Source of the DNA: Caballeronia udeis
Lineage (GTDB): Bacteria > Pseudomonadota > Gammaproteobacteria > Burkholderiales > Burkholderiaceae
Reading direction: 5' to 3'
Length of the DNA stretch: 64,000 nucleotides
Assembly (NCBI RefSeq): GCF_001544555.2
Contig: NZ_FCOK02000018.1
Coordinates: 1-64,000 of the forward strand
Shown: positions 53,414 to 63,601 of the stretch, in pieces
Position numbering within the stretch: position 1 is the first letter of the stretch
How the letters are laid out: every line of letters begins with the position of its first letter
Program-made: the position numbers and the translations under genes
Notes under the pieces: generated by a model
What the model was told of the DNA's origin: nothing
Database searches by the model: none
The model's input: the letters and a program-made list of their open reading frames with translations, nothing else

Positions 53414-53950
53414 GTTCAGCGCGCCGAAGGGAATAGTGTTCGGGTGCTTATGATGTTTCCGACGTCAGTAAACATCCTCCAAACCATTCTCTGACAACTC
53501 GGCAGGCGAACGCATCGTTTATCTGAGCGTGACGCATTTGGGGGAGAGTAGACGGCCTTCTTGCGTACGACTCCTACTGCAGGCGTCCACGGACGTGTTA
53601 CCGAATGTATTGCGGAGGGCCCTCCGTCAACCGGTCTTCGGTGAACACCAAAAACCGAAAGGACGCGGCATGAGATCAAACTTGCAGAGACGCCTCCTGG
53701 CAAAGCTGACTTGATTAGATGGCCCGGCGATGCGGGGGGTAGCGACGATGCGGCCGAGACCACGACGATTCGTTCGTGTGAATCAGTGCACGAATGATTT
53801 GGGTTTTTCGTAGCGTGAATTTATCGGATCGATCGACACAACGCGGTACGCGCCAACCGCCCCTAAACATAGCGTGACGGTACTTTGATTTTCGAATGGC
53901 CAATGGAGGCAACGCATACGATGATCGATAGAACCGACCGTCAAGCCAGG
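53414..53950. other. Intergenic region before the P450 remnant
   Basis: About 535 bases. It includes an inverted repeat at 53452-53476 soon after the lactonase gene. The body of the cytochrome P450 gene, whose tail follows, appears to have been deleted here. Confidence 0.4.
53452..53476. promoter_or_regulatory. Inverted repeat after the lactonase gene
   Basis: GATGTTT and AAACATC are separated by 11 bases that contain the palindrome GACGTC. It may be an operator or a weak transcription stop. There is no T run. Confidence 0.3.
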
Positions 53951-54303
53951 GTGCCACGAATCGCTTTTTCACGGGCGACGTGGAACTAAACGGCGTGTTA
54001 TTTCGCAAGGGCGACAACGTGATTCTGTCGATGCCGTTGAGCAATCTGGATGAACGCGTCTTTGATCATCCTTTGGACGTGAACATCGACCGAGCACCGA
54101 GCGCTCATGTTGAGTTTGGCGCCGATCCGCATCGTTGTATCGGCTCCAACATCGCTCGTCAACAATTGCGTATTACCTACGAGGAATGGCTGAAGCGGAT
54201 TCCGGATTCTCGTATCCCACAACGCGCAAAGGTGCACGCGATTGCCAGTGAAGCGTTGGTACTTTCCACACTCCCGATTTGCTGGTATGCCGCAATGCAA
54301 TAG
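53951..54303 (+). pseudogene. Cytochrome P450 (CYP101/P450cam type), C-terminal stump
   Basis: About 115 residues remain of a 400-residue enzyme. The haem-binding loop is intact (FGADPHRCIG with the cysteine ligand). Before it are the conserved KGDNVILSMPLSNLDER and HPLDVNIDR blocks, and after it the LKRIPDSRI helix. The pattern is like camphor 5-monooxygenase, which hydroxylates terpenoids. Upstream of about 53951 the frame is lost by an apparent one-base deletion and then by absence of sequence. It cannot work without the I helix. Confidence 0.82.
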
Positions 54304-54422
54304 TCACTGGATATCGAGCATGTTGCCGCGCGACTCGTGCGGCGTGCATACCGCACCATTGAGTGAACGATGTCCGACAAGGTCGCCCATTGCAACTGTC
54401 AAAGCAGTCAATTGAGGAAACG

Positions 54423-55943
54423 ATGAACATCAGTCCAGCGTCTACAAGCGCAGAACCGTCAGGCAAGCTGAAACGCCATGACCTACATATCGGCGGCAGT
54501 ATCAGTCCGCCTGTAGGTGGAGAATATATTCTCACGGACAATCCCTATACCGGAAAGGTTTGGGGCGAAATTGCGCGCGGTACCAGCGCCGATGTCGACC
54601 GGGCTGTCGCTGCGGCCAAAGCCGCTCTTCCGGTCTGGAATGCACTGAAACCCGCCGAACGTGGCCGCGCGCTGTTCAGGTTGGCCGACCTGATTGAAGT
54701 CCACGCGGAGTCGCTCGCGGCTGCGGAAGTTCGCGACAATGGCAAGCTATACACGGAAATGCTCCCGCAGATGCGGCTTATGTCCGACTGGTATCGCTAC
54801 TACGCGGGCCTGAGCGACAAGATCGAGGGATCTGTCATTCCAACTGGCAGGGCCAACATGTTCGCCTTTACTCGCTATGAGCCGTTAGGCGTTGTCGCGC
54901 TAATCACACCGTGGAATTCACCGCTCCTTCTGTTGACGCACAAGCTGGCCACCGCATTGGCCGCCGGTAACGTCGCTGTCATCAAGCCATCCGAGTTCAC
55001 CTCAGCCTCGACGCTTCAGTTCGCGGAGCTTTTCGCACAGGCCGGGTTCCCAGCCGGCGTAGTCAACGTCGTTACCGGCTATGGGCACGAGGCTGGAGCA
55101 GCACTGGTCGCGCATCCGGACATAGCGAAAATCGCCATGACCGGATCGGAGGCTGGCGGCCGTGTCATCAATGAGGCAGCGGCGCGCGATTTTAAGCACG
55201 TGGCACTGGAGCTCGGCGGCAAGTCCCCGAATATCGTGTTCGAAGACGCGGATCTTGACGCCGCCGTGGTCGGTGCCATCGCTGGAATTTTCGCTGCCAG
55301 CGGCCAGACCTGCATCGCCGGCTCCCGGCTTTTGCTCCAGCGTTCGATTCACGATCAGTTCGTCGATCGTTTGACGCAGACGGCCGGGGCCGCGCGTATT
55401 GGCGATCCGATGCATCCGGACACTCATGTCGGTCCGATCGCGACACAGCAGCAATACGAGAAAGTACTTCGCTACATCGACATCGCTAAACAGGAAGGCG
55501 CAAATTGCGTGTTGGGTGGGGGGCCGTACAGCGGGCCCGGCGCGGAGGGAGGCCGCTTCATCGAGCCGACGATTTTCACCAACGTGCATAACGGCATGCG
55601 CATCGCGCGCGAGGAAGTGTTCGGGCCCGTGCTTTCGATCATTCCGTTCGAAACGGAGGAAGATGCCTACCAGATCGCGAACGATACGCCTTACGGCCTT
55701 GCCGCTGGCGTCTGGACATCGGACATGGGGCGGGCAATGCGTGCATCTGAGCTTCTGCAAGCAGGCACTGTCTGGGTCAATACCTATCGGGTCGGCGGCT
55801 GCGCCACACCTTTCGGAGGCTATAAGCGCAGCGGGTTCGGCAGAGAAGGAGGAGTTGAGGCAATCCACGAATGGTTGCAAACCAAGACCGTGTGGATCTG
55901 TGGCAAGCCAGACACCAATCAGCCGTTCGTCATGCGGCACTAG
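54423..55943 (+). CDS. NAD(P)-dependent aldehyde dehydrogenase
   Basis: A 506-residue enzyme from ATG 54423, with GAGGAAACG just upstream. The longer frame from 54363 has no such site. The catalytic set is complete: N165 in TPWNSPLLLL, E263 in LELGGKSPN, C297 in SGQTCIAGSR. The nucleotide loop is GSEAGG near 241. It oxidises an aldehyde to the acid in the cytoplasm. With the SDRs that follow and a P450 stump before it, it looks like part of a pathway that oxidises a terpenoid or other alicyclic or aliphatic compound. It is 17 bases from the next gene. Confidence 0.95.
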   Translation: MNISPASTSAEPSGKLKRHDLHIGGSISPPVGGEYILTDNPYTGKVWGEIARGTSADVDRAVAAAKAALPVWNALKPAERGRALFRLADLIEVHAESLAAAEVRDNGKLYTEMLPQMRLMSDWYRYYAGLSDKIEGSVIPTGRANMFAFTRYEPLGVVALITPWNSPLLLLTHKLATALAAGNVAVIKPSEFTSASTLQFAELFAQAGFPAGVVNVVTGYGHEAGAALVAHPDIAKIAMTGSEAGGRVINEAAARDFKHVALELGGKSPNIVFEDADLDAAVVGAIAGIFAASGQTCIAGSRLLLQRSIHDQFVDRLTQTAGAARIGDPMHPDTHVGPIATQQQYEKVLRYIDIAKQEGANCVLGGGPYSGPGAEGGRFIEPTIFTNVHNGMRIAREEVFGPVLSIIPFETEEDAYQIANDTPYGLAAGVWTSDMGRAMRASELLQAGTVWVNTYRVGGCATPFGGYKRSGFGREGGVEAIHEWLQTKTVWICGKPDTNQPFVMRH

Positions 55944-55960
55944 TCTGAGATGGAGAAAAT

Positions 55961-56812
55961 ATGGAAATCAAGCAGAAGGGCTGCGTCGTCACAGGCGCAG
56001 GCAGTGGCATCGGCCGAGGCATCGCGTTGGCCCTGGCTGACGCCGGCGCCAGCGGGATCATAATCGCCGACGTGCAGCTCGAACGAGCCGAGGCAGTGTG
56101 CGTGGAAATCGAGGCGAAGGGGGGCGTGGCCCGCCCCTTCCGATGTGACGTGCGCCAATCCCAATCGGTCGAGAGGCTAGCGGACTTTGCGTGGGACACA
56201 TTGGGACACGTAGAAATCCTCTGCAACAACGCTGGCGTCATTGCAACTGGACCGGGATTCGACACAACCGACGAGGATTTGCGGTGGCAGTTCGAGGTGA
56301 ACGTGTATGGCGTGTTCAACGGTTGCCGAGTGTTCGGCAGGCGTTTTCTTTCTAATGGCACCAAAGCATGGATTTGCAACACCGCCTCGCATCATGCTGT
56401 GGGCACACCGACCGCGGGCGTCGCGACCTACGTCGCCACCAAGCATGCAGTACTCGGTTTCGCCGACGCGTTTCGCCTTGAATACGGGGAAAGCATCGGT
56501 TTCAGTGTGTTGTGCCCTGGAATCATCAACACAGAGCTCTGGGATGCCGGGCGTAACCGCCCGGAGGAACTCGGCAACGCGTTCAAAGGCAGCGAGCAGA
56601 ACCACGCGGCCCTTGAAGCGTATGGTATGAGCCCCGAGTTCGTTGGGAACCTTGTGGCGCAAGGAATCAAGACGGAGGAGTTTTTCATATGGACGCATCC
56701 GTATTCCATTGAGCTGATCGAAAAACGCTATCTCGAAGGTGTCGAATCGATTCGCCGGCAATGGCCCGATGGACCTCTCCCGATACACAAGCGCACGCCG
56801 GGCAAAGTTTGA
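55961..56812 (+). CDS. Short-chain dehydrogenase/reductase (SDR)
   Basis: A 283-residue classical SDR: TGAGSGIGRG (11-20) binds the cofactor, NNAG is at 89-92, and the catalytic S143, Y157 and K161 are present. D37 after the second strand (IIADVQ) favours NAD over NADP. It probably interconverts an alcohol and a ketone. GGAG lies nine bases before the ATG, and the gap to the aldehyde dehydrogenase is 17 bases, so both are in one operon. The C-terminal about 30 residues extend beyond the usual core. Confidence 0.95.
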   Translation: MEIKQKGCVVTGAGSGIGRGIALALADAGASGIIIADVQLERAEAVCVEIEAKGGVARPFRCDVRQSQSVERLADFAWDTLGHVEILCNNAGVIATGPGFDTTDEDLRWQFEVNVYGVFNGCRVFGRRFLSNGTKAWICNTASHHAVGTPTAGVATYVATKHAVLGFADAFRLEYGESIGFSVLCPGIINTELWDAGRNRPEELGNAFKGSEQNHAALEAYGMSPEFVGNLVAQGIKTEEFFIWTHPYSIELIEKRYLEGVESIRRQWPDGPLPIHKRTPGKV

Positions 56813-56840
56813 ATTCGTACATTGCACAACAGGAACTCAC

Positions 56841-57611
56841 GTGAAAGATCTTGAGAACAAGGTGGCTATCGTCCTCGGTGCATCGACGCCGGGGGGCATG
56901 GGTGAGGCCATGGCCCGTCGTTTGACGGCTGAAGGCGCGCGGGTGGTCGTGTCCGGATTGGGCGCCGAACACCTGCGCGCCCTCGCCGAAGAGCTGGGTG
57001 GTTCCGCTCTCGAGGCTGACATCACAGACCAGCAGAAAATCACCGATCTCGTTGCTTATACAAAGACAACCTACGGCCGGCTCGACATCGCGGTGAATGC
57101 GGCTGGATTTGCACCCCGCGTGCCATTTAAGGAACTTACAGAAGAGCATCTGATGCATATGGCAAAGATGCACTTTATCGGACCAGCAATGTTCATCAAG
57201 CATGTCGCGGAGACCATCGTTGACGGTGGCGCAATCGTGAACATATCTTCTCTTTCTGCCTACGACCCGCTTTCTGGGATTGTTGGTTACGCCGCATCAA
57301 AGCGTGCTGGCGATCGGGTGATCCAAGGAGCAGCGCTGGAATATCGCCAAAAACGCTTGCGAATTAATGGCATCATCCCATCCCTCGTGCCCACGGAACT
57401 TTCGCGTAAAGGGGTGCGCGCCTTTGGAATGGATCCAGACGCCTTCGAGAAGAGCTTCGTGGATCTGACACCGCTTGGCCGCATCACGCGCCCTGAAGAC
57501 ATCGCGGCCATGACGTATATGTTGGTGCGCGATGAATTTTTCGAGACCGGGCAGATTTTTAACTACAGTGGCGGCAATTCCCTTCTGGGTCACCCTAGGT
57601 TTCTGGCCTGA
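56841..57611 (+). CDS. Short-chain dehydrogenase/reductase (SDR)
   Basis: GTG 56841, behind AGGA, gives 256 residues that start at the usual distance from the cofactor loop (LGASTPGGMGEAM, 12-24). The longer frame from 56739 overlaps the previous gene and is not supported. N-A-A-G is at 86-89; S137, Y150 and K154 form the active site. The cofactor loop has an unusual extra S-T-P compared with the normal T-G-x-x-x-G-I-G. It follows the first SDR by 28 bases. The substrate is unknown, but it is likely a later alcohol or hydroxyacyl step in the same pathway. Confidence 0.93.
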   Translation: MKDLENKVAIVLGASTPGGMGEAMARRLTAEGARVVVSGLGAEHLRALAEELGGSALEADITDQQKITDLVAYTKTTYGRLDIAVNAAGFAPRVPFKELTEEHLMHMAKMHFIGPAMFIKHVAETIVDGGAIVNISSLSAYDPLSGIVGYAASKRAGDRVIQGAALEYRQKRLRINGIIPSLVPTELSRKGVRAFGMDPDAFEKSFVDLTPLGRITRPEDIAAMTYMLVRDEFFETGQIFNYSGGNSLLGHPRFLA

Positions 57612-58041
57612 ACCGCAGCCGTTCGCTCCAGGCGTCAGAAAAAGCACCGGCTGCTCTGACTAATATGTCGGCTTCGCCATAGTCGTTCCAGTTAGAGATC
57701 CAGGTGGATCACCAACCGGCGCACGTCGCCGGTCTGAGTAGTTTAAGTTTTCTTTAATGCGTGCCCATCGGGCCCGTGTTCGTATCAACGCAATCAAGCA
57801 GTTACCGTTGCAGTGGACACTGAGCCGATAGGATTTTCACACAAGGAAACGGAGAAGTCCCTTTTGTCGGCGTTGTGCACAGGGAGCTCGAAACCCCTTC
57901 AGCAATTCCGCCAGCGCTCACGAGTACCGGCGCGGTCGGTCCGTTGGTCGGGGCAGGTGAGGGCATGGTTATGTCTGTCTGTACGCGATGCTGTGCTTTA
58001 TGTGAATTGCTTCAGCCGCAGGACGGCACGAAGAGCCTTTC
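57612..58041. other. Convergent intergenic region
   Basis: About 430 bases between the + strand SDR operon and the - strand etf operon. No gene, and no clear terminator, was found. Confidence 0.4.
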
Positions 58042-58302
58042 TCACGGCGTTTTGCGACGGTTTTTGTTTGCGCCGGGTTCGATTGCCTGCGTGCGAGCTT
58101 TGGCTTCGCGGATACCTTCGTCGAACGTCACAGTCGTCGCCACGTGCCGATGATTGACGCTGACGAGCCACCCGCTGTCCGTCTTGCGCCAACGAATGAA
58201 GCCCTGATCATAGAGGTCCGAAAACCACCGCCACAGTGCAGCATCCTCGGCGTTCGCATTCGCCGCTGCTTCCTTGCGCGTGCGCGTAGTGTTGCTATCC
58301 AA
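58042..58302 (-). CDS. Hypothetical protein, 86 residues, overlapping the end of etfA
   Basis: A TTG codon at 58302 overlaps the etfA stop (CTTGGATAG), an arrangement that allows translation to carry over. The central part (ALWRWFSDLYDQGFIRWRKT, then GWLVSVNHRHVA) looks like a folded winged-helix or alpha/beta protein, with a Lys/Arg-rich tail. No family was recognised. Its place at the end of the etf transcript is the main support. Confidence 0.45.
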   Translation of the reverse strand: MDSNTTRTRKEAAANANAEDAALWRWFSDLYDQGFIRWRKTDSGWLVSVNHRHVATTVTFDEGIREAKARTQAIEPGANKNRRKTP

Positions 58303-59230
58303 GGTCTTCGATCAATTCCGGGATTATGTCGAATAGGTCGCCCACGAGCCCGTAATCAGCTACGCTGAAAATGGGTGCGTCCGGGTCCTTATTGATGGCG
58401 ACAATTACCTTGGAATCCTTCATCCCCGCCAGATGCTGGATCGCGCCCGAGATGCCTACGGCTACATACAGTTGCGGGGCGACGATCTTCCCAGTCTGGC
58501 CGACCTGATAATCATTCGGTACGAAGCCCGCATCCACCGCCGCCCGTGATGCGCCCAGTGCTGCACCGAGCCGGTCCGCTAGCGGCTCAAGCACCAACAT
58601 GTAATTCTCGCCGCTTCCCAGTCCCCGTCCGCCCGACACGATGATCTTTGCAGCGGTCAGCTCCGGACGGTCCAGCTTCGTCATCTTCCGGCTCACGAAC
58701 TGGCAGGTACCTCGATCTGCTGGCGCTTCGATCGTTTCGACAGCTGCGCTGCCGCCTTCGGCCGCGGCCGGGTCGAAGCCGGTCGAGCGCACCGTGATAA
58801 CCTTGATCGAATCCAACGACTGCACCGTCGCGATGGCGTTGCCGGCGTAGATAGGGCGTTCGAACGTATCGGAACTATTCACCGCCGTAATATCGCTGAG
58901 CTGCGCGACGTCCAGTTTTGCCGCGACTCGAGGGGCGATGTTTTTGCCATAGGCCGTGGCCGGTGCCAAAATGTGTGAGTAGTTCTTCGCGATAGTAAGC
59001 ACGGTAGCTTCAACGTTTTCCGCCAGACCGGCCGCGAGCTGCAAAGCGTCCGCCAGCAGCACCTTCGCAACGCCAGGTATCTTCGCCGCCGCATCTGCCG
59101 CCGAGCGCGCGTCGTGACCGGCGACCAATACATGGACCTCGCTACCAATTTGCCGCGCTGCCGACACCGCGTTAAGTGTCGCAGCCTTTAGCGACGTATT
59201 GTCGTGCTCCGCAATTACCAGAATCGTCAT
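58295..59230 (-). CDS. etfA: Electron transfer flavoprotein, alpha subunit
   Basis: A 311-residue EtfA of standard length. The C-terminal FAD-binding domain is complete: ISGA-type [15 protein letters not shown], preceded by [15 protein letters not shown] and [11 protein letters not shown], and followed by [19 protein letters not shown]. With EtfB it carries electrons from acyl-CoA dehydrogenases to ETF-ubiquinone oxidoreductase. It lies 13 bases after etfB in the same operon. These bacteria usually keep another etf pair on the main chromosome, so this one may be dedicated to the catabolic cluster. Confidence 0.97.
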   Translation of the reverse strand: MTILVIAEHDNTSLKAATLNAVSAARQIGSEVHVLVAGHDARSAADAAAKIPGVAKVLLADALQLAAGLAENVEATVLTIAKNYSHILAPATAYGKNIAPRVAAKLDVAQLSDITAVNSSDTFERPIYAGNAIATVQSLDSIKVITVRSTGFDPAAAEGGSAAVETIEAPADRGTCQFVSRKMTKLDRPELTAAKIIVSGGRGLGSGENYMLVLEPLADRLGAALGASRAAVDAGFVPNDYQVGQTGKIVAPQLYVAVGISGAIQHLAGMKDSKVIVAINKDPDAPIFSVADYGLVGDLFDIIPELIEDLG

Positions 59231-59243
59231 TTTCTTTCCTCTC

Positions 59244-59993
59244 TCAGAGCACCTTGGCTTCAGTCTTCAGCTTCTCGATCAGCGTCTTCACGTCCGGCAC
59301 CTTCACGCCAGCGCCGCGCTTAACTGGTTCCGCTACCTTCAGCGTTTTCAGGCGCGGCGTCACATCTACGCCGAGGTCTTCGGGTTTGAGTGTTTCAAAT
59401 GGCTTCTTCTTCGCCTTCATGATGTTGGGCAGCGTTACGTATCGTGGTTCATTCAGGCGCAGGTCTGTCGTGACCACCGCCGGCAGGCTCAGTGACAGCG
59501 TCTCCGACCCGCCATCCACCTCCCGTGAAACAATGGCCCTACTGTCCGCAATGGTGGCCTTTGATGCGAACGTCGCTTGCGGAAGGTTCGCCAGGGCCGC
59601 CAACATCTGCCCGGTCTGGTTGAAATCGTCGTCGATGGCTTGCTTGCCGAGAATGATGAGCTGAGGTTGCTCTCTGTCAACCAACGCCTTCAAGAGCTTG
59701 GCGACTGCTAGTGGCTGCAATTCCTCGCTTGATTCAATCAGGATCGCGCGGTCGGCGCCGATCGCCAGAGCAGTGCGCAGCGTCTCCTGTGCCTGCGCCA
59801 CTCCTGCCGACACCACGATCACCTCGCTGGCTACGCCCGCTTCTTTCAGGCGTACCGCCTCTTCCACTGCTATCTCGTCGAACGGATTCATCGACATCTT
59901 CACATTCGTAATATCGACGCCCGTGCCATCCGACCTCACCGATACCTTCACGTTGTAATCGACCACTCTCTTGACCGGTACAAGAATTCTCAT
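59244..59993 (-). CDS. etfB: Electron transfer flavoprotein, beta subunit
   Basis: A 249-residue EtfB. It starts [20 protein letters not shown] and has [17 protein letters not shown], the AMP-binding region around residues 120-135 ([17 protein letters not shown]), and the recognition-loop region ending [13 protein letters not shown] ribosome site (AAAGGA-like, read on the - strand: AGAG) precedes the start. It is the first gene of the etf operon, which runs leftward. Confidence 0.97.
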   Translation of the reverse strand: MRILVPVKRVVDYNVKVSVRSDGTGVDITNVKMSMNPFDEIAVEEAVRLKEAGVASEVIVVSAGVAQAQETLRTALAIGADRAILIESSEELQPLAVAKLLKALVDREQPQLIILGKQAIDDDFNQTGQMLAALANLPQATFASKATIADSRAIVSREVDGGSETLSLSLPAVVTTDLRLNEPRYVTLPNIMKAKKKPFETLKPEDLGVDVTPRLKTLKVAEPVKRGAGVKVPDVKTLIEKLKTEAKVL

Positions 59994-61041
59994 GCTTGCT
60001 CTCTAAAGGATAGGAATATCTGTTTCTGTGGGACGTCGCGCGGGGCCCGAATCGTAGCGATTGCGCGCAGTTCCATTGCGTTCGGAGTGACGCCATCCGC
60101 GTTTGTTCTGTGGTTTCCGTCGACTGCTTCGTCGTGCGTAGAGCTCGGAAAAAATGTCCAGCCATCGATATTGCTCGTCGTGCCGGTTCCAGACGCGCTG
60201 TGTCGCGATTCGCGAGGCGTCGCAGCAGACACTGCATCTTTGATCCGCTCCAGGTCAAAATATAAATGATCTTAAGTCAGTTATCAACAGACTTCCTTCG
60301 TGCTTTTTCACTTGTTGGGGTAACCCCTAGGCGCTTTTTAAAAGCGGGTCGATCCGATGACTAAACCATTCGACGGTAGGCAGCACAAGCGTTTTCGAGG
60401 GAAATGAGAATTTTTTTGCGGTATCAGAGGCCGAAGACATATGTGCAAGCGCCTATTGACACTCGAAGTAAGCCCAAAATAAACTGACGGTGTGTCATAA
60501 ATTAAGGGCGTCGATACCTCAAATCGCTCAAAACCGTTGGACGTAAAGTCTCAATTTTTTTCCTCGTCCATGGCGCAAAAACACTCTGAGGCAAGGAGGC
60601 AAAGTTCGATAGTCGATGGTCCCTGGCCGCGCAGACGTTAGTCCCACGGCAGCGGGTAACGTGCACTGCAAACGGCAGGACCTCGTTTGGTCGGACCTCG
60701 ACAACCTACCTGGTCTTGGATTATGTAGAGCGCAAGGACCTTTCGGTCGAACAGATGACTCCCTTGGAGGCGGCGACGTGTCATGCCGTCAATCGAGCCA
60801 CATCGGATGGCTCTCTATGAAAACAGCGGGAACTGGAGGAGACGGATGACCTCAATGCAGGGACGCAGACGTGTCAGAAACGAGGGCTCCAAAAGAAAAT
60901 CGTCTGTTTGTGATTGGCGTCCCCTTGGGGCGAGCGGGTGTGAGGCCGACAGGGTTTGCAAGTATTCGCCGCATGTTGGCTTTTGGTTTGCGTTTTGAAG
61001 TAAGTGCCCGATAACTTAAATCAAGAAGGTAGGAGACTCGA
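59994..61041. other. Long divergent regulatory region between etfBA and the DUF1302 gene
   Basis: About 1050 bases. A good sigma-70-type promoter pointing right lies at 60456-60485. Two small hairpins occur at 60313-60350. Short frames at 60616-60998 show no family signs. A long untranslated leader or a lost gene may lie between the promoter and 61042. Confidence 0.4.
60456..60485 (+). promoter_or_regulatory. Sigma-70-type promoter candidate
   Basis: A perfect -35 box TTGACA is followed, 18 bases later, by TAAACT, which matches four of six -10 consensus bases. It points toward the DUF1302 gene, but its start would lie about 550 bases ahead of that gene. Confidence 0.35.
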
Positions 61042-62745
61042 ATGAAAAGCAACCAGGCAAGCGCTTGCATTTCGTCTCGACGAGCGCGTTCGACTGCGGT
61101 CGCCTGTCTGGCGATCGTCGGAGGAATCGGTACCGCACGGGCTTTCGAATTGCCGGTCAGTCCGGACTGGGCTGTCAACTGGGACAACACGATTACGTAC
61201 AACCTTGGCGTTCGTGCGCAAGGCATCAATCCGGGCATTGGGAATAATCCGGCGTTTGCAGAGTCAGACTATAAGTTCGCGCACGCGGGTGACGTCGTAA
61301 CGGATCGGGTCAGCGACTTATCGGAGTTCGATGCAGTATTCCGGGACAAATATGGGTTTCGGATCAGTGCGTCGATCTTTAAGGACTTCGCCTATGGGAA
61401 CGGCGTCAACACAAATCCAGGAAACTTTGCGCCCGGGGTGCCTTATTCGTCGCTGTTCTCATATCAGAACAGTCAGTATTCGAACTACACGACCAGGTAC
61501 TACCAACAAGGCGTCCAACTATTGGACGCGTTTGTGTATGGCCGCTTCGACATAGGAGGGCATAGCACGACAATCAAATTGGGGCAACTGACCCAGTATT
61601 GGGGCAACGCGCTGTTTTTCGGTTCTCAGGGTATCGATTATTCCCAGAATGCCTCGGACGGCATCAAGGGTTCCAGCCAACCCGGGTCCACGGCGAAGGA
61701 GCTTGCGCTGCCGCGTCTGCAGGCCTTGGTCAGTACGCAGGTTACGCCGACCATCAACTTGGAAGCACAGTACTTTCTTCGTCGCGCCAACAATCTGGAG
61801 CCGGAGGGGGGTACGTATCTCGGTACGGCAGGGTTTCTTTTTAACGGGCCTCAATTTCTGAACGGATCGATTCCGCGCGGTCCGACCGTGTCCCCTAGCA
61901 ATACCAACCCGAACTACGGCTTCAAGGCCTCATGGACACCGGACTGGCTGCGAGGCACGTTGGATGCGTACTATCGTCGTTTCGACGAAGTGCAGCCTTG
62001 GGCGCCGCTCTTCGGTGTCGATCCCGCGACGGGCGCCACGAACTATCATCTTGCCTATGCGACCGATGTGCACCTTTACGGATTGAGCCTCGAAAAACAG
62101 ATCGCAAACTATAGTACGGGTTTCGAAGTATCGTATCGCCAGCACACCGCGTTAAACAGCGCTACCGGACCGCTACCAAGCAATCTGGCTGGTACGGCCG
62201 GGGCTCGCGGCGATACCATCAACCTGATTGCGAACGTCATCGCGGGCCTTACTCGAACTCCACTGTGGCAGACAGGCTCATTGACCGCGGAAATCGCCGC
62301 GACTCATCTGACGTCGATAACCAGTAACGGTGCGCTTTACAACGGCACTGGGAATCCGTCGGGATGTGCAACAGGCAATAAGTGGGACGGTTGCTCTACA
62401 AGAAATGCGGTCGCGATTGCCGCGCAGTTCGACCCAACGTGGCTGCAGGTGTTCCCGGGCGTCGACATTGATATGCCGATATTCGTGGAATATGGCCTCT
62501 ATGGAAACGCCGCGAGCCTCGACACTTCGCCTGGACAGGGTGGATTGATTTATACAGCTGGAGTCCACGCGTTGATCTACAACAAATACAACGCCACGCT
62601 TCAGTACAACGGCTATCACGCGCACACCAACGGAGGAAACACTCTTGTCAACGGGGGCGCTGCCTCGTATTACACAAGCGGCAACGGGATCTACTTCTAT
62701 AACGACAGAGGATGGGTATCGCTGACTCTGCAGATGTCCTTTTGA
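61042..62745 (+). CDS. DUF1302 family outer-membrane protein
   Basis: A 567-residue protein with a signal peptide (cleavage likely after GTARA near residue 34). It carries the DUF1302 start: ELPVSPDWAVNWDNTITYNL, then NNPAFAESDYKFA and DLSEFDAVFRDKYGFRISAS. The rest alternates hydrophobic and polar residues as in a beta-barrel, and the last residue is F, as expected for an outer-membrane protein. DUF1302 genes sit beside DUF1329 and catabolic genes for hydrophobic compounds, where they are thought to aid uptake. AGGAG lies about eight bases before the ATG. Confidence 0.93.
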   Translation: MKSNQASACISSRRARSTAVACLAIVGGIGTARAFELPVSPDWAVNWDNTITYNLGVRAQGINPGIGNNPAFAESDYKFAHAGDVVTDRVSDLSEFDAVFRDKYGFRISASIFKDFAYGNGVNTNPGNFAPGVPYSSLFSYQNSQYSNYTTRYYQQGVQLLDAFVYGRFDIGGHSTTIKLGQLTQYWGNALFFGSQGIDYSQNASDGIKGSSQPGSTAKELALPRLQALVSTQVTPTINLEAQYFLRRANNLEPEGGTYLGTAGFLFNGPQFLNGSIPRGPTVSPSNTNPNYGFKASWTPDWLRGTLDAYYRRFDEVQPWAPLFGVDPATGATNYHLAYATDVHLYGLSLEKQIANYSTGFEVSYRQHTALNSATGPLPSNLAGTAGARGDTINLIANVIAGLTRTPLWQTGSLTAEIAATHLTSITSNGALYNGTGNPSGCATGNKWDGCSTRNAVAIAAQFDPTWLQVFPGVDIDMPIFVEYGLYGNAASLDTSPGQGGLIYTAGVHALIYNKYNATLQYNGYHAHTNGGNTLVNGGAASYYTSGNGIYFYNDRGWVSLTLQMSF

Positions 62746-62849
62746 AGGGTTGCGCGTCGCAAAGTGGTTGAATTGTTTGCGAGGCAGTTGCCGCGGCTTC
62801 ATTTGTTAATGAGGCATCCGAAAAGTCTAATCAGGTTCTGCATAACATC

Positions 62850-63470
62850 ATGAAGTTAGATCATTGTGAGATCGGCGCAGATGCATCATCCGAATCATTC
62901 GACCGTCCGTCAATGCAGGATGCTGAAAACGCGGTGCGAGTTCTGATTCGCTGGGCTGGTGATGACCCGTCGCGCGAAGGCTTAATAGACACTCCGGCCC
63001 GTGTCGCACGTTCATACAAGGAATTCTTCGCGGGCTACCAGGTCGACCCGCGCGAGATCCTTGCGCGCACGTTCTCAGAGGTTGATGGTTACGACGAGAT
63101 GGTCGTGTTGAAAGACATCCGGTTCGAAAGCTATTGCGAACATCACATGGTGCCCATTATTGGGCGCGCCCATGTTGCTTATCTGCCTGAACATCGGGTC
63201 GTGGGTATCTCGAAGCTCGCGCGGCTGGTTGATGCATTTGCGAAGCGGCTGCAAATACAGGAAAAAATGACTGTTCAGATCGCGGACGCGCTAAACGAGG
63301 TGCTGGAACCGAAGGGCGTGGGTGTGATTCTTGAAGCAGCCCATCAATGTATGTCTACGCGCGGTGTCCACAAGTCTGATGCCGCAATGGTGACATCGCG
63401 CATGCTGGGATCGTTTCGGACCGACCCGTCGACGCGACGGGAGTTCCTTTCGATAGTTCGTCACGGATAG
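62850..63470 (+). CDS. folE: GTP cyclohydrolase I (FolE type)
   Basis: A 206-residue enzyme that converts GTP to dihydroneopterin triphosphate for folate or pterin cofactors. Zinc ligands C96, H99 and C167 are present in [12 protein letters not shown] and [11 protein letters not shown]. The signature [20 protein letters not shown] is complete. It follows the DUF1302 gene by 104 bases and precedes an enoyl-CoA hydratase. This is an unusual address for a folate gene and suggests a second copy that supplies a pterin cofactor or is simply carried along. Confidence 0.96.
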   Translation: MKLDHCEIGADASSESFDRPSMQDAENAVRVLIRWAGDDPSREGLIDTPARVARSYKEFFAGYQVDPREILARTFSEVDGYDEMVVLKDIRFESYCEHHMVPIIGRAHVAYLPEHRVVGISKLARLVDAFAKRLQIQEKMTVQIADALNEVLEPKGVGVILEAAHQCMSTRGVHKSDAAMVTSRMLGSFRTDPSTRREFLSIVRHG

Positions 63471-63497
63471 CACTATTCGGTGAAAAATTTGAAGACG

Positions 63498-63518
63498 TCC
63501 GACGAACTACACGTCGGA
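63498..63518. promoter_or_regulatory. Inverted repeat between folE and the enoyl-CoA hydratase gene
   Basis: TCCGACG and CGTCGGA are separated by seven bases, 28 bases after the folE stop. There is no T run, so it is either a weak terminator or an operator for the next gene. Confidence 0.35.
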
Positions 63519-63601
63519 GGATGTTCGGTAATTGGCGTTGTTTCCTCGTGGGGAGCAACAGCTGATTTCTATCAATATTTGGACTGCTTGACGAGGTTTT
63601 C

